From VAXT01 sp035318925 (lineage in GTDB: Bacteria > Actinomycetota > Thermoleophilia > Gaiellales > Gaiellaceae): DNA of 64,000 nt. Shown here piece after piece: positions 15,544-24,265 of this stretch; positions within the stretch are counted from its first letter, which is position 1, and each line of letters starts with the position of its first letter. The notes below the pieces were generated by a model. That model made no database searches and was not told where the DNA came from. It saw only the letters and a list, made by a program, of their open reading frames with translations. The position numbers were made by a program, and so were the translations under genes. The stretch covers positions 99,754 through 163,753 of the forward strand of contig DATHDS010000027.1 in NCBI GenBank assembly GCA_035318925.1, in the 5' to 3' direction.

Positions 15544-16317
15544 ATGCAGGCGAAACGAGCGCGATGGCAGTTGCTGGCGGCCGCAACTGTTTTCCTCACA
15601 CTGGCTTTCCTCGCGGTGCCGACGACTGCCCTTGCGGATCGCGGCAACGCCCAGCCGACTCTGAGCTTCTTCTCGGGCGGTCACGGGGGCCACGCTGACT
15701 GGCTGGCCACAATCGATCAGCCGCCGGGCGACACGGACAATCAAGCGATCCGACTCGAGACCACCAACGGCGCGCCGACCTACGAACATGGATACGCCGG
15801 CATCCTCGTCCACCACGTCACCGGCATACCAGCCGCCGACTTCCCGGACTCATCGTTTTGGAATAAGACGCCGTACCCGTACTTGTTCCAGCCCTACACC
15901 CAGGGATCCCCGCGACTCGTCGTCGCGTTCCAGAACCCGGCCGGCGAATTCGATGGGTACGCCGACCTCCGGCAAGTCGTCCGCGGCAATGACTGGGAAG
16001 AAGTGTCTGACCAGACGGATTATCCGAATTCGGCCTGGGACGTCATGAACACACCACGCGGCGCGCCGTGCTACCCCTTCAGGTACAGCCTGACGTGGGA
16101 CGAGGTGCAGTCGTGCTTCGCAGGGGACACAACGTTGGCCGTCTACCTGCCGGCCGACCCGTACGGCATCTACCACCTGATCGACGACGTCACCGTCAAC
16201 GGGAAGACCTTCTCCAGCGCCTCGGACAACAGCAATGGGAACAACGATCCTGCAGGGCCGGCCGCCACGACTGACCCCAGCCTCCTACCGCCTCTCTTTC
16301 TCCTCCCGCCTCTCTGA
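15544..16317 (+). CDS. Secreted protein of unknown function, 257 residues
   Basis: A signal peptide (residues 1-31, ending PTTALAD) precedes a mature domain rich in aromatic and Asp/Asn residues, with GGHGGHADWL, LVHHVTGIPAADF, CYPF and WDEVQSCF, giving two cysteines that could form a disulphide. The C-terminus is low in complexity and ends in prolines and leucines (LLPPLFLLPPL). A GAGGGAG ribosome-binding site lies about nine bases before the ATG. The 240 bases upstream hold no other gene. I recognise no family; a surface or extracellular beta-rich protein is the best description. Confidence 0.75.
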   Translation: MQAKRARWQLLAAATVFLTLAFLAVPTTALADRGNAQPTLSFFSGGHGGHADWLATIDQPPGDTDNQAIRLETTNGAPTYEHGYAGILVHHVTGIPAADFPDSSFWNKTPYPYLFQPYTQGSPRLVVAFQNPAGEFDGYADLRQVVRGNDWEEVSDQTDYPNSAWDVMNTPRGAPCYPFRYSLTWDEVQSCFAGDTTLAVYLPADPYGIYHLIDDVTVNGKTFSSASDNSNGNNDPAGPAATTDPSLLPPLFLLPPL

Positions 16318-16372
16318 TCGGGCCCGGCGCGCAAGCATGACAGTGCCGTAATAGAACCGGCATCGAACGTCG

Positions 16373-16398
16373 AGAGCGGGGCCGAAAGGCCCCGCTCT
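16373..16398. terminator. Hairpin between convergent genes, likely bidirectional terminator
   Basis: GAGAGCGGGCC (16373-16383), GAAA loop, then GGCCCCGCTCTC (16387/8-16398) pair with one bulged C. It stands between the secreted protein gene ending at 16317 and the BNR protein gene ending at 16413. T-tracts are weak on both sides, as is usual in high-GC actinobacteria. Confidence 0.7.
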
Positions 16399-16412
16399 CT
16401 CTATGTAAGGCT

Positions 16413-18035
16413 CTAGTAACCCGACCCGAATCCCGACCGCGGAACCTTGGCGAGCACCTGCTGCTGGTAGTAGATCTGCTTGTTCCCGTCGCCGTACACG
16501 CCCGACCGGTAGTGGGTCGAGACCATCAGCGCATATACGTTGCCCGCGGAGATCGCGAGGCCGAAGTAGTCGCCGATGAAAGCGGCGATCGCACACGGGT
16601 CGCTATGCCCTCGGCAGGCCATCTGATCGATTCCGTCGATCGTCTGGTCCGGCTGCTCCGGATCCCAGGCGTACTCGCTGATCCTCACGTTCCCGAGCAC
16701 CGGGACGATGGTCGAGCCGTTGTCCTTGTAGGCCTGCAGGGACGTGTCGATGCAGAAGTTCGTGCGGCCGACGTCCTGCGGCCTGATGCTCGGCCCTGAC
16801 GGACAGGGTGCGCGCCGGTCGTAGAAGGCGATCGCGACCGCTCCGCCGGGCCCTTGCGCGGCAGAAGGCTGGAATTGGTCGTTCGACAGGTAGTCGGTGT
16901 TGTCGTTCACGCGCACGGGGGTCGACCACGTGAAGCCGTAGTCGGTCGAGTACGTGAACTTGACGTCGAACTGGCTGCCGTCCCAGTCTTCGTACGTCAG
17001 GTACAGATGGCCGGGATACGTCTGGCTCGCGACGAAGTGCTCGGCGATTCCGTCGGTGAACGTCGTGTTTGGGAGACAGCAGCTGTGAAGAACGCCAACG
17101 GGAGCCACCGCCATCCAGGGCCCGAAGGTCTGCGCGTCGTCGATCGACCGGGCCACGTAGATCGTGCCCGCGGAGACGATCGACGCGTAGACGTATCCGG
17201 CCGAATCGACAGCCGGGTAGACGTATTCGCTGAGAGGCCCGGTCTGGTTCGGGTCGGTGATCGTCGCTGCCCTCGAGAACGTCTGGCCCCGGTCACGCGA
17301 GACCGCCATCCGGATCTTCGCCGTCTGCCCGTTGTAGATCGTCCAGGCCGCATAGACGTGGTCCTGATAGACGTTGCCGGCGATGTGGTTGACGGCCACC
17401 CATTGCTTGTCCTGGACATGGCCGAGTTGCTTGGCGGACGGGTTACCGGAGTTCTCGAGGTCGCGACCGCCGTTGGCCCTTACCCAGTGCTGCCCAAGAT
17501 CGTCCGTGTAGACGACGTTGATCGCGCCGTCCGGATGGAGCTTCGTCCCGTCCCAGTACGCGTTGAACGGGAGCATCACCTGGTACGCACGGCCCCGGGT
17601 GTCGAAATCGACGTTCGGGTCGGTCGTGTTCGTCCAGCTCGGCGGCATCTCCTGCGTCCCGGTCGAGACACAGTCGTAGCCCTCGATCTGCTTGTTGTCG
17701 CCGGGCGCACCGCTCGTCATGCGGTACGAGCCCAGATAGAACATGTAGAAGGTGCTGAACTTGTCGAAGAAGAACTTCGACGAGCCGACGAGATCTTCGC
17801 TCCCCGGCTTGACCGCGAGCCACGACTCCGAGTGGTTCGCGTTGAACGGGCCGGGCCTGCACGTGCCGGCATCGGGCACCGTCTGGCCCGGCGGAACCGG
17901 ATAGCCGCCGCCGTTCGTGGGCGAGCTCGCGACCCGGTTCGTGAACGAAGCATTCGAGCTCCACGTTCCCGCCGCTGCCGTCCCGACCACGGCGAGCGCG
18001 CAGATGCCTGCGAGGATCAGAATCAGTTTCCTCAC
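16413..18035 (-). CDS. Secreted BNR-repeat (sialidase-fold) protein
   Basis: 540 residues from GTG 18035, which has a strong GAGGGAGGGGAG ribosome-binding site; the track of frame up to 18125 has no better start. A signal peptide (LILILAGICALAVVGTAAAG) is followed by a six-bladed propeller-like array with BNR/Asp-box motifs: DDLGQHW, SRDRGQTF, SIDDAQTF and STDYGFTW. The family includes exo-sialidases and many non-catalytic sugar-binding or photosystem-assembly proteins. No arginine triad can be assigned confidently, so enzyme activity is open. It resembles the secreted BNR protein at 56.9 kb in layout and ribosome-binding site. Confidence 0.85.
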   Translation of the reverse strand: MRKLILILAGICALAVVGTAAAGTWSSNASFTNRVASSPTNGGGYPVPPGQTVPDAGTCRPGPFNANHSESWLAVKPGSEDLVGSSKFFFDKFSTFYMFYLGSYRMTSGAPGDNKQIEGYDCVSTGTQEMPPSWTNTTDPNVDFDTRGRAYQVMLPFNAYWDGTKLHPDGAINVVYTDDLGQHWVRANGGRDLENSGNPSAKQLGHVQDKQWVAVNHIAGNVYQDHVYAAWTIYNGQTAKIRMAVSRDRGQTFSRAATITDPNQTGPLSEYVYPAVDSAGYVYASIVSAGTIYVARSIDDAQTFGPWMAVAPVGVLHSCCLPNTTFTDGIAEHFVASQTYPGHLYLTYEDWDGSQFDVKFTYSTDYGFTWSTPVRVNDNTDYLSNDQFQPSAAQGPGGAVAIAFYDRRAPCPSGPSIRPQDVGRTNFCIDTSLQAYKDNGSTIVPVLGNVRISEYAWDPEQPDQTIDGIDQMACRGHSDPCAIAAFIGDYFGLAISAGNVYALMVSTHYRSGVYGDGNKQIYYQQQVLAKVPRSGFGSGY

Positions 18036-18102
18036 GCGTCTCCCCTCCCTCGTTTGGAACTGACGCGCAGTATCGCAACCCGCCGGAGTTAGCATCGTGC
18101 TC

Positions 18103-19449
18103 GTGCTCGATCCGAAAGTCTTCAAGGCCTATGACGTACGAGGTGTGTACCCGACGCAGCTCGACGAGGAGGGTGGCTACGCGATCGGCCGCGCCTACGT
18201 CGAGCAATTCGAGCCCGCCAAGATCGCGGTCGGGCGCGACATGCGGCTCTCCTCGCCCTCGATGGCGAAGGCGGTGATCGAAGGAGCGGCCGACGCGGGC
18301 GCGGAGGTCGTCGACGTCGGGCTCGTCGGCACCGAGATGGTCTACTGCGCCGTCGGCAACCTCGATCTTGACGGCGGGATCCAGGTCACCGCCTCGCACA
18401 ATCCGAAGGAGTACACAGGCATGAAGATCGTCCGGCGCGGTGCGCTGCCAGTCGGCGGCGACTCGGGCCTGCTGGAGATCCGCGACCGGGCCATGACCCT
18501 TTCCAACACGGCCCGGGACCAGGTCCCAGGACAGGTCCGGGAGGAGGATGTCTTCCCGGGCTACGTCGAGAAGGTTCTGTCCTTTATCGATGTCGGCGAC
18601 GTGAAGCCGCTCAGGGTCGTTCTCGATGCGGCCAACGGGATGGCGGGCGCGATGCTGCCGCCCGTTCTCGAGCGGCTGCCGATCGATGCCGTCCCGTACT
18701 TCTTCGAGCTCGACGGGAGCTTCCCGAACCACGAGCCGAATCCGCTGTTGCCCGAGAACCGCGAGTTCGTGATCGGCAAGGTGCTCGAGGAGAACGCGCA
18801 GCTCGGGGTGGCCTTCGACGGAGACGCCGACCGCTGCTTCTTCATCGACGACACGGGCGACTTCGTGCCCGGCGACTTCGTGACGGCGCTGCTCGCGGAG
18901 CTGATGCTCGAGAAGCACCCCGGGGCAAAGATCATCTACGACCTCCGGGCGAGCTGGGCGGTTCGCGAGACGATCGAGCGCGCCGGCGGCATCCCGCTGA
19001 GCAACCGCGTCGGCCACGCATTCATCAAGCTCCGCATGCGCGAGGAAGACGCCGTCTTCGCCGGCGAGGTCTCGGGCCACTACTACTTTCGCGACTTCTT
19101 CCAGGCCGATTCCGGCGTCATCCCCTTCCTGCTCGTCCTGGAGCTGGTCTCGAAGCGGGGCAAGCCGCTCTCCGAGCTCCTCCGGCCTTTCCGCGAGACG
19201 TACTTCCTGACGGGCGAGCTCAACGTTCCGGTCGCAGACGTTGCGGTCAAGCTCCAGGAGATCAAGGAGCGGTTCGGCCAGGAGGGGGAGGTCTCCCATC
19301 TCGACGGGATCTCGATCGAAGCCGAGGACTGGCATCTGAACGTGCGGCCCTCGAACACGGAACCGCTGCTGCGCCTGAACCTGGAGGCCCGCTCGCAGGA
19401 GCTGATGGAGCACAAGCGCGATGAGGTGCTGGAGGTGATGCGCTCGTGA
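18103..19449 (+). CDS. manB: Phosphomannomutase/phosphoglucomutase
   Basis: Interconverts hexose 1- and 6-phosphates for nucleotide-sugar synthesis. About 448 residues with the four phosphohexomutase signatures: KAYDVRG near the N-terminus, the phosphoserine loop TASHNP, the metal loop DGDADR, and the phosphate-binding RPSNTEP near the C-terminus. The start is placed at the second GTG (18103) because TAGCAT (18090-18095) is seven bases upstream; the GTG at 18097 is also in frame. The stop overlaps the GTG of the thioesterase gene (GTGA), so a small operon of three genes is likely. Confidence 0.93.
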   Translation: MLDPKVFKAYDVRGVYPTQLDEEGGYAIGRAYVEQFEPAKIAVGRDMRLSSPSMAKAVIEGAADAGAEVVDVGLVGTEMVYCAVGNLDLDGGIQVTASHNPKEYTGMKIVRRGALPVGGDSGLLEIRDRAMTLSNTARDQVPGQVREEDVFPGYVEKVLSFIDVGDVKPLRVVLDAANGMAGAMLPPVLERLPIDAVPYFFELDGSFPNHEPNPLLPENREFVIGKVLEENAQLGVAFDGDADRCFFIDDTGDFVPGDFVTALLAELMLEKHPGAKIIYDLRASWAVRETIERAGGIPLSNRVGHAFIKLRMREEDAVFAGEVSGHYYFRDFFQADSGVIPFLLVLELVSKRGKPLSELLRPFRETYFLTGELNVPVADVAVKLQEIKERFGQEGEVSHLDGISIEAEDWHLNVRPSNTEPLLRLNLEARSQELMEHKRDEVLEVMRS

Positions 19450-19907
19450 GCGTCGAGCTCGAACTGGGGCACATGACCGACCGCAGGCCCCCGTTCAAGT
19501 ACTCCGCGTTCACCCGCGTCGGCTTCTCCGACACGGACGCGCAGGGCATCGTCTACTACGGGCGCTACCTGCCCTACTTCGACGCCGCCCGCGTCGAGTA
19601 CCACCGTCACCTCGACATGCTCCGCCTCGACGCCGGCGGCGAGTTCGTCATGCGCGCGTCGAACATCGAGTACTTCGCGCCGGCCCGGTTCGACGAGCTG
19701 CTCGAGGTCTTCATCCGGGTCTCGCGGATCGGCCGCACGAGCGCGACCTACGAGATGGCCGCCTACCGGGTCGAGGACGACGTCCTGATGGTGACCGCGA
19801 CCCAGACGCTCGTGCTCGTCGACCTGGACGAACGCAAGGCGTGTCCGATTCCGGACGTCGTTCGGGAGCGCATCCGGGCTTTCGAGGGCGACGACGTCGA
19901 GCTGTGA
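19446..19907 (+). CDS. YbgC/4HBT-family acyl-CoA thioesterase
   Basis: Hot-dog fold protein of 153 residues. It shows FSDTDAQGIVYYGRYLPYFD, the usual active-site segment with the catalytic aspartate, then EFVMRASNIEYFAPARFDELL and an RVSRIGRTSATYE strand. It hydrolyses acyl-CoA or related thioesters. The GTG start overlaps the upstream stop. An internal ATG at residue 10 (MTDRRPPFKYS) is a plausible alternative start. It is coupled to a GAF-like protein downstream. Confidence 0.9.
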   Translation: MSVELELGHMTDRRPPFKYSAFTRVGFSDTDAQGIVYYGRYLPYFDAARVEYHRHLDMLRLDAGGEFVMRASNIEYFAPARFDELLEVFIRVSRIGRTSATYEMAAYRVEDDVLMVTATQTLVLVDLDERKACPIPDVVRERIRAFEGDDVEL

Positions 19908-20248
19908 GCGAGTACAGCGGCTCTCTCGAGGCGCTCGACCGCATCCTGAACCGGGGCGGTGACGCAGACGACGTCCTGCGTGGAGTCGTCGGCGTGCTGG
20001 CCGAGCGCTACGCCTACGCGGCGATCAAGTTCATCGAGGGTGACGACCTGCTCCCAGGCCCCGCAGCGGGTACCCCCGATGAGGCGGCCACGGCCTGGCC
20101 GATCTCCTTTCAGGGGATGAAGGTCGCCGAGCTCGAGGTCGCGCCGACGCGCGAGGACGATCGGGAGTTCCTTGAGCGCGTGACGACGATCGTCTCACCG
20201 TACTGCCTCGTCGGCTGGGACACCGGCGGCGAGCGCTGGGCGCCCTAG
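19904..20248 (+). CDS. Small GAF-like protein, 114 residues
   Basis: Begins at GTG 19904 overlapping the thioesterase stop (GTGA). The sequence (LEALDRILNRGGDADDVLRG, then YAYAAIKFIEGDDLLPGP, AWPISFQGMKVAELEVAP and a closing DREFLERVTTIVSPYCLVG) follows the strand/helix order of a minimal GAF domain. No haem, flavin or cyclic nucleotide ligand can be predicted. It is likely the last gene of the mutase/thioesterase run. Function unknown. Confidence 0.7.
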   Translation: MSEYSGSLEALDRILNRGGDADDVLRGVVGVLAERYAYAAIKFIEGDDLLPGPAAGTPDEAATAWPISFQGMKVAELEVAPTREDDREFLERVTTIVSPYCLVGWDTGGERWAP

Positions 20249-20251
20249 CGC

Positions 20252-20276
20252 ACTTCGCAACAGTCTGTTGCAAAGT
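20252..20276. promoter_or_regulatory. 25-base operator-like palindrome
   Basis: ACTT-c-GCAACAG-t-CTGTTGC-a-AAGT is a near-perfect dyad (one mismatched pair) lying four bases after the GAF-like gene and about 220 bases before the M55 peptidase. It is too AT-poor and unsupported by a T-tract to be a clear terminator, and its symmetry fits a dimeric repressor site. Confidence 0.45.
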
Positions 20277-20297
20277 CGATGGCGTCGGGCTTTAAAA

Positions 20298-20380
20298 GGG
20301 GAAGAGGACAGAGGTGAAAGTACCGCGGCGGCCCGGTCGCATCCTCGAGCGACCAGGCGCCGCGGATTTGCCCTCTCCCC
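20298..20380 (+). ncRNA. Candidate structured leader RNA, long three-tier hairpin
   Basis: Nested complementary segments: GGGGAAGAGG (20298-20307) with CCTCTCCCC (20372-20380), CCGCGGCG (20323-20330) with CGCCGCGG (20358-20365), and GGTCGC (20335-20340) with GCGACC (20349-20354) around an 8-base loop. Internal loops separate the three stems. It lies in the untranslated stretch before the M55 peptidase gene. The arrangement resembles a folded leader RNA more than a terminator, but it matches no riboswitch class I know. No ligand is proposed. Confidence 0.4.
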
Positions 20381-20418
20381 TCTCTCGTTGTAGGTCGAGG
20401 GTCGAAAATCGTCTATCC

Positions 20419-20465
20419 CTCGTTCGAGGTACCCCGCCCGTTCGGGGGATGATCCCTCGAACGAG
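20419..20465 (+). promoter_or_regulatory. Second hairpin in the M55 peptidase leader
   Basis: CTCGTTCGAGG (20419-20429) is perfectly complementary to CCTCGAACGAG (20455-20465), with CCCCG/CGGGG (20432-20436 and 20443-20447) pairing inside. GTACCCC near 20429-20435 could instead pair with GGGGTAC just downstream (about 20480-20486), giving two exclusive folds 10-30 bases before the start codon. That is the layout of an attenuator or translation switch. Confidence 0.45.
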
Positions 20466-20495
20466 TGATTCTCCGGAAAGGGGTACGTTCTCCAT

Positions 20496-21314
20496 ATGCG
20501 CGTCCATGTGATCAGTGACATGGAGGGCGTCGGCGGAATCGTCAAGAGCGACCAGACGAACGCCGGAAAGGCGATGTTCGAGGAGGGGCGCAAGCTCTAC
20601 ACCGGGGAGATCAACGCGGCCGTGCGCGGCGCAAAGGCGGCCGGCGCGACGGAGATCGTCGTCATGGACTGCCACGGCGCGGGCGAGGGCTTCACGTTCA
20701 ACTCGCTCATCGCCGAGGAGCTCGACCCCGCGTGCGAGTTCGTCGTCCAGGAAGAGTGGACGGAGTACACGGGCTTCCTCGAGGAAGGGTGCGATGCCGC
20801 ACTCTTCGTCGGCATGCACGCGATGGCGGGGACGCGCGACGGCGTCCTCAACCACACCGTCTCCGGCATGGACTGGCAGAACCTCTGGTTCAACGGGACC
20901 CGGGTCGGCGAGACGGGGATCAATGCGGCGCTCTGCGGCGCCTGGGGGTGCCCCGTGCTGCTCGTGACCGGCGACGACGCGGTCTGTCGCGAGGCGACGG
21001 AGCTGCTCGGCGACGGGCTGACGGCCGTCTCCGTCAAGCATGGTCTCGGCGCTCGAAGCGCGCGCATGCTCGTGCCCTCGCGCGCACGAGAGCTGATCGA
21101 GGAAGGGGCGAAGAAGGCCCTGTCCGATCTCAAGTCGGTCGCCCCGTACGACCCCGGCAAGCCGTGCGAGGTCAAGGTCGAGTACAAGTCGACGAGCGCT
21201 CCGCAGAAGCTGCGTTTCCACCACGGCCTCGAGTTCCTCGACGACCGGACGCTCGTCTCCCGCGCCGACGACTGGTGGACGGCGTGGAAGCAGTTCTTCT
21301 TCGCGAGCGACTAG
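20496..21314 (+). CDS. M55-family D-aminopeptidase (DppA-like)
   Basis: Zn-dependent peptidase of 272 residues. It begins with RVHVISDMEGVGG, in which D and E are metal ligands. DCHGAGEG, then LFVGMHAMAGT supply the remaining ligands and the loop after them, and SGMDWQNLWFNG fits the substrate pocket region. Relatives release D-amino acids from short peptides and form decamers, often serving peptidoglycan or D-peptide turnover. A structured 250-base leader precedes it. Its end overlaps the convergent methyltransferase gene by four bases. Confidence 0.9.
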   Translation: MRVHVISDMEGVGGIVKSDQTNAGKAMFEEGRKLYTGEINAAVRGAKAAGATEIVVMDCHGAGEGFTFNSLIAEELDPACEFVVQEEWTEYTGFLEEGCDAALFVGMHAMAGTRDGVLNHTVSGMDWQNLWFNGTRVGETGINAALCGAWGCPVLLVTGDDAVCREATELLGDGLTAVSVKHGLGARSARMLVPSRARELIEEGAKKALSDLKSVAPYDPGKPCEVKVEYKSTSAPQKLRFHHGLEFLDDRTLVSRADDWWTAWKQFFFASD

Positions 21315-21871
21315 TGACGACGCCGCACGGCGAGGATCGCGGCGGACTCCGGCGTCGTTTGTAGCTCGACGGCGACGAGGGCGTCGTGCCCGAGCCAGAA
21401 GTCACGAACCGAGTCAGGCTGCCCGCGCCACTCCTCGGGCCACATGCTCTCGGGGGTGAGGTCGTCGATGAGGACGACGCCTCCGGGGGCGACGAGACTT
21501 AGCGCCTGCTCGCTCTCGGCCGAGACGTCGCCGCGCTTCCAGTACCCGCCGTCGAAGAAGAGGAGGTCGAACGGCGCCTCCGGCGGCAGCAGCTCGTGCC
21601 AGTCGCCCTGAAGCACGCGCACGCTCTGCCGGTCGGCAAAGAGACGGCTCGCGGCGGCGGCGCGCTCCTCGTCCAGCTCGACCGTCACAAGCGAGCCGTC
21701 CGAGCCGAGCGCGTCGGTAATCCAGGCCGAGCCGACCCCGCAGCCGGTCCCGATCTCCGCGCACCGTCCCTGCGGCCGGGCCGCGACCAGGACCGCGAGC
21801 AGCCGCCCGATCTCAGGGATGGAGGAGCGCTCGAACCGCATGGCCGTCGCCAGCGCCTCGGCGCGATGCAC
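21311..21871 (-). CDS. Class I SAM-dependent methyltransferase (O-methyltransferase-like)
   Basis: 186 residues starting at GTG 21871. It has motif I CAEIGTGCGVGSAWI, an acidic ribose-binding end of strand two (LVTVELDEERA), DLLFFDGGYWKRGD and a GGVVLIDDLTP strand, the order of catechol O-methyltransferase-like small methyltransferases. Substrate unknown. It starts about 17 bases after the rel stop and may be co-transcribed with rel. Confidence 0.8.
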   Translation of the reverse strand: MHRAEALATAMRFERSSIPEIGRLLAVLVAARPQGRCAEIGTGCGVGSAWITDALGSDGSLVTVELDEERAAAASRLFADRQSVRVLQGDWHELLPPEAPFDLLFFDGGYWKRGDVSAESEQALSLVAPGGVVLIDDLTPESMWPEEWRGQPDSVRDFWLGHDALVAVELQTTPESAAILAVRRRH

Positions 21872-21888
21872 GAGCTCCGGAATCTGGG

Positions 21889-24090
21889 CTACGACGGGGT
21901 GACTCTATAAGCGTCGAACACGGCCTCGATGTTGCGCAGAGAGGTCAGCAGCGTCCGCAGCGCCTTCACGTCCCCGAGCTCCGCGGTGTACCAGTTCTTC
22001 GCGAGCTGGTCCTCGACCGTGCCGCCGTAGGAGACGATGTTCGCGCCGTGCTCGGCGAAGGTGCTGGCGACGTCCTCGAGCAGGCGCGGCCGGTCCCAGG
22101 CGTCGACGGCGATCTGAACACGGAAGCTCTTCGTCGATCCGCCGTCCCAGTCGACATCGGTGAAGCGCTCGGGGTTCCGCATCAGCGTCTTCACGTTCGG
22201 GCAGTCCTGCCGGTGGATCGTGATCCCCTTGCCGAGCGAGATGTAACCGACGATCTCGTCGCTCGGCACCGGCGTGCAGCACTTGGCGAGCCGGACGAGC
22301 ACGTCCTCAACGCCCTTGACGGTGATCCCAAGATCGGTGTTCGAGGCCGTCTGGGTCTTCGGCTTGAGCGGGACCGTCTCTTCCTCGGCGACCTCGGCCG
22401 TCTTCAAGCGCGTCAGGACCTTCTTGACGATCTGGCTCACCTGGAGCTTGCCGGAGCCGAGCGCGAGGTAGAAGTCCTCCGCCTTCTTGAACCCGGTCTC
22501 GCGGATCACCTGCGCGAGCACCGGCGACCCCGCGAGCTTGCGGTACGGCAGCTTCTGGGCCTTCAGCGCCTGCTCGAGCGCATCCCTACCCTTCTGCTCG
22601 GTGTCCTCGCGCGTCTCACGTGAGAACCACTGGCGGATCTTGTTGCGCGCGCGGGTCGACCGCGCCACCGTCATCCAGTCGCGCGACGGGCCCCGGCCTG
22701 CCTTCGAGGTCAGGATCTCGACGAAGTCGCCGCTGTGCAGGGTGTAGTGGAGCGGGACGATCCGCCCGTTCACCTTCGCGCCGACCGTCCTGTGGCCGAC
22801 GTCGGTGTGGACTGCGTACGCGAAGTCGATCGGCGTCGAGCCGGCGGGCAGCGACTTGACCTCGCCCTTCGGCGTGAAGACGTAGACCTCGTCGGCGAAG
22901 AGGTCGGTCCGGAAGCCCTTCAGGAACTCGCGCGGGTCGGCCTCGTCCTCGCCCCATTCCATGAGCTGCTTGACCCACGCCAGCCAGTCCTCGTCGGGCT
23001 GGCGGCTCCCCGCGGGCTTGTGGGAGTACCAGTGGGCGGCGATCCCGAGCTCGGCTTCGCCGTGCATCTCCCGCGTGCGGATCTGGATCTCCAGCGGGCT
23101 CCCCTGGGGGCCGATCACGGTCGTGTGCAGCGCGCGGTAGCCGTTGAACTTGGGCATCGCGACGTAGTCCTTGAAGCGGCCCGGCATCGGCTTCCAGAGG
23201 GCGTGGATGAGACCGAGTGCGCCGTAGCAGTCGCGTGTCCCCTCGTCCCCTGTGCGCTCGACGATGACGCGCATGGCCGTCAGGTCGTAGATCTCGTTGA
23301 ACTCGCGGCCCTTCTTGGCCATCTTGTCGTAGATCGAGTACGAGTGCTTCGCCCGGCCCGAGATCTCCGCGGGGATGTCGACCTTGTCGAGCTCCTTGTG
23401 GAGGACGAGCTTCGCCTCGTTCACGTGCTCCTCGCGGTCGGCGCGCCGTTCGGCGACCATCGCCTCGATCTCGGCGTACTTCCGCGGATGGAGGGCCTGG
23501 AAGGAGAGATCCTCGAGCTCCCACTTCAGCTTGTGGATGCCGAGCCGGTGAGCGAGCGGCGCATAGACGTCGAGCGTCTCGCGCGCCTTCTGCACCTGCT
23601 TCTGGCGGCCGAGGTACTCGAGCGTCCTCATGTTGTGCAGGCGGTCGGCGAGCTTGATCAGGATGACCCGGACGTCGTGGGCCATCGCGACGATCATCTT
23701 GCGGTAGTTCTCGGCCTCGGCGTGCTCGCGGCTCTGGAACTGGATCCGCGTCAGCTTGGTGACGCCCTCGACGAGGTTCGCGATCTCGTCGCCGAACTCG
23801 GCCCGCACCTCCTCGGCGGCCACGCCGGTGTCCTCGACCACGTCGTGCAGGAGCGCGGCAGCGATCGCCTCGTCGTCGAGCCTCAGCTCGGCGCAGATCG
23901 TGGCGGCGCCGAACGGGTGCAGGATGAACGGCTCCCCGGAGCGGCGTTCCTGGCCCTCGTGGGCGCGGGACGCGAAGTCGAAGGCGCGTGCAAGCAACTC
24001 CTGGTCGACGTCCGCGTTGTACTTCGAGACCTGCGCGAGCAGCTCCTCGAAGAGATCTTCGTGTCTTTCGGGAGCGTCGACGAAAGCCAT
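21889..24090 (-). CDS. relA: Bifunctional (p)ppGpp synthetase/hydrolase Rel
   Basis: Stringent response enzyme, 733 residues. The HD hydrolase domain (about 25-195) contains HPFGAATICAEL and LLHDVVEDTG. The synthetase domain (about 240-350) has RAKHSYSIYDKMAKKG, DLTAMRVIV and GYRALHTTV. A TGS domain begins near residue 395 (FTPKGEVKSLPAGSTPIDFAY), then the zinc-finger/helical region with CCTPVPSDEIVGY and a C-terminal ACT domain. The intact HD motif indicates both activities. The ATG at 24090 is preferred to TTG 24096 because TACAAT (24097-24102) lies six bases upstream, a good leaderless promoter. Confidence 0.95.
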   Translation of the reverse strand: MAFVDAPERHEDLFEELLAQVSKYNADVDQELLARAFDFASRAHEGQERRSGEPFILHPFGAATICAELRLDDEAIAAALLHDVVEDTGVAAEEVRAEFGDEIANLVEGVTKLTRIQFQSREHAEAENYRKMIVAMAHDVRVILIKLADRLHNMRTLEYLGRQKQVQKARETLDVYAPLAHRLGIHKLKWELEDLSFQALHPRKYAEIEAMVAERRADREEHVNEAKLVLHKELDKVDIPAEISGRAKHSYSIYDKMAKKGREFNEIYDLTAMRVIVERTGDEGTRDCYGALGLIHALWKPMPGRFKDYVAMPKFNGYRALHTTVIGPQGSPLEIQIRTREMHGEAELGIAAHWYSHKPAGSRQPDEDWLAWVKQLMEWGEDEADPREFLKGFRTDLFADEVYVFTPKGEVKSLPAGSTPIDFAYAVHTDVGHRTVGAKVNGRIVPLHYTLHSGDFVEILTSKAGRGPSRDWMTVARSTRARNKIRQWFSRETREDTEQKGRDALEQALKAQKLPYRKLAGSPVLAQVIRETGFKKAEDFYLALGSGKLQVSQIVKKVLTRLKTAEVAEEETVPLKPKTQTASNTDLGITVKGVEDVLVRLAKCCTPVPSDEIVGYISLGKGITIHRQDCPNVKTLMRNPERFTDVDWDGGSTKSFRVQIAVDAWDRPRLLEDVASTFAEHGANIVSYGGTVEDQLAKNWYTAELGDVKALRTLLTSLRNIEAVFDAYRVTPS

Positions 24091-24096
24091 ATCCAA

Positions 24097-24265
24097 ATTG
24101 TAGATCGGCCGCTCTACGTGACCGCTTTACCCGTATCTCGAGGAGAGGATTCCTCGTTCCCAGAGAGAAGAGATGACGTCCGTGTTCAAACGACGCCTCC
24201 GAAAACGCCGTGCTCTGGCCGGCCTCACGCGGCTGCTGATCGTTCTTTCGGCAAGCAACTCGCCT
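24097..24265. other. Intergenic region between recJ stop and rel start
   Basis: About 170 bases. It holds the rel promoter box (TACAAT, 24097-24102, minus strand). A 36-codon plus-strand frame (24173-24283) is the only other thing seen and is not convincing. Confidence 0.6.

Noticed and set aside
16854..18092. 412-codon plus-strand frame
   Set aside because: Antisense shadow of the BNR protein gene; no start signal or domain.
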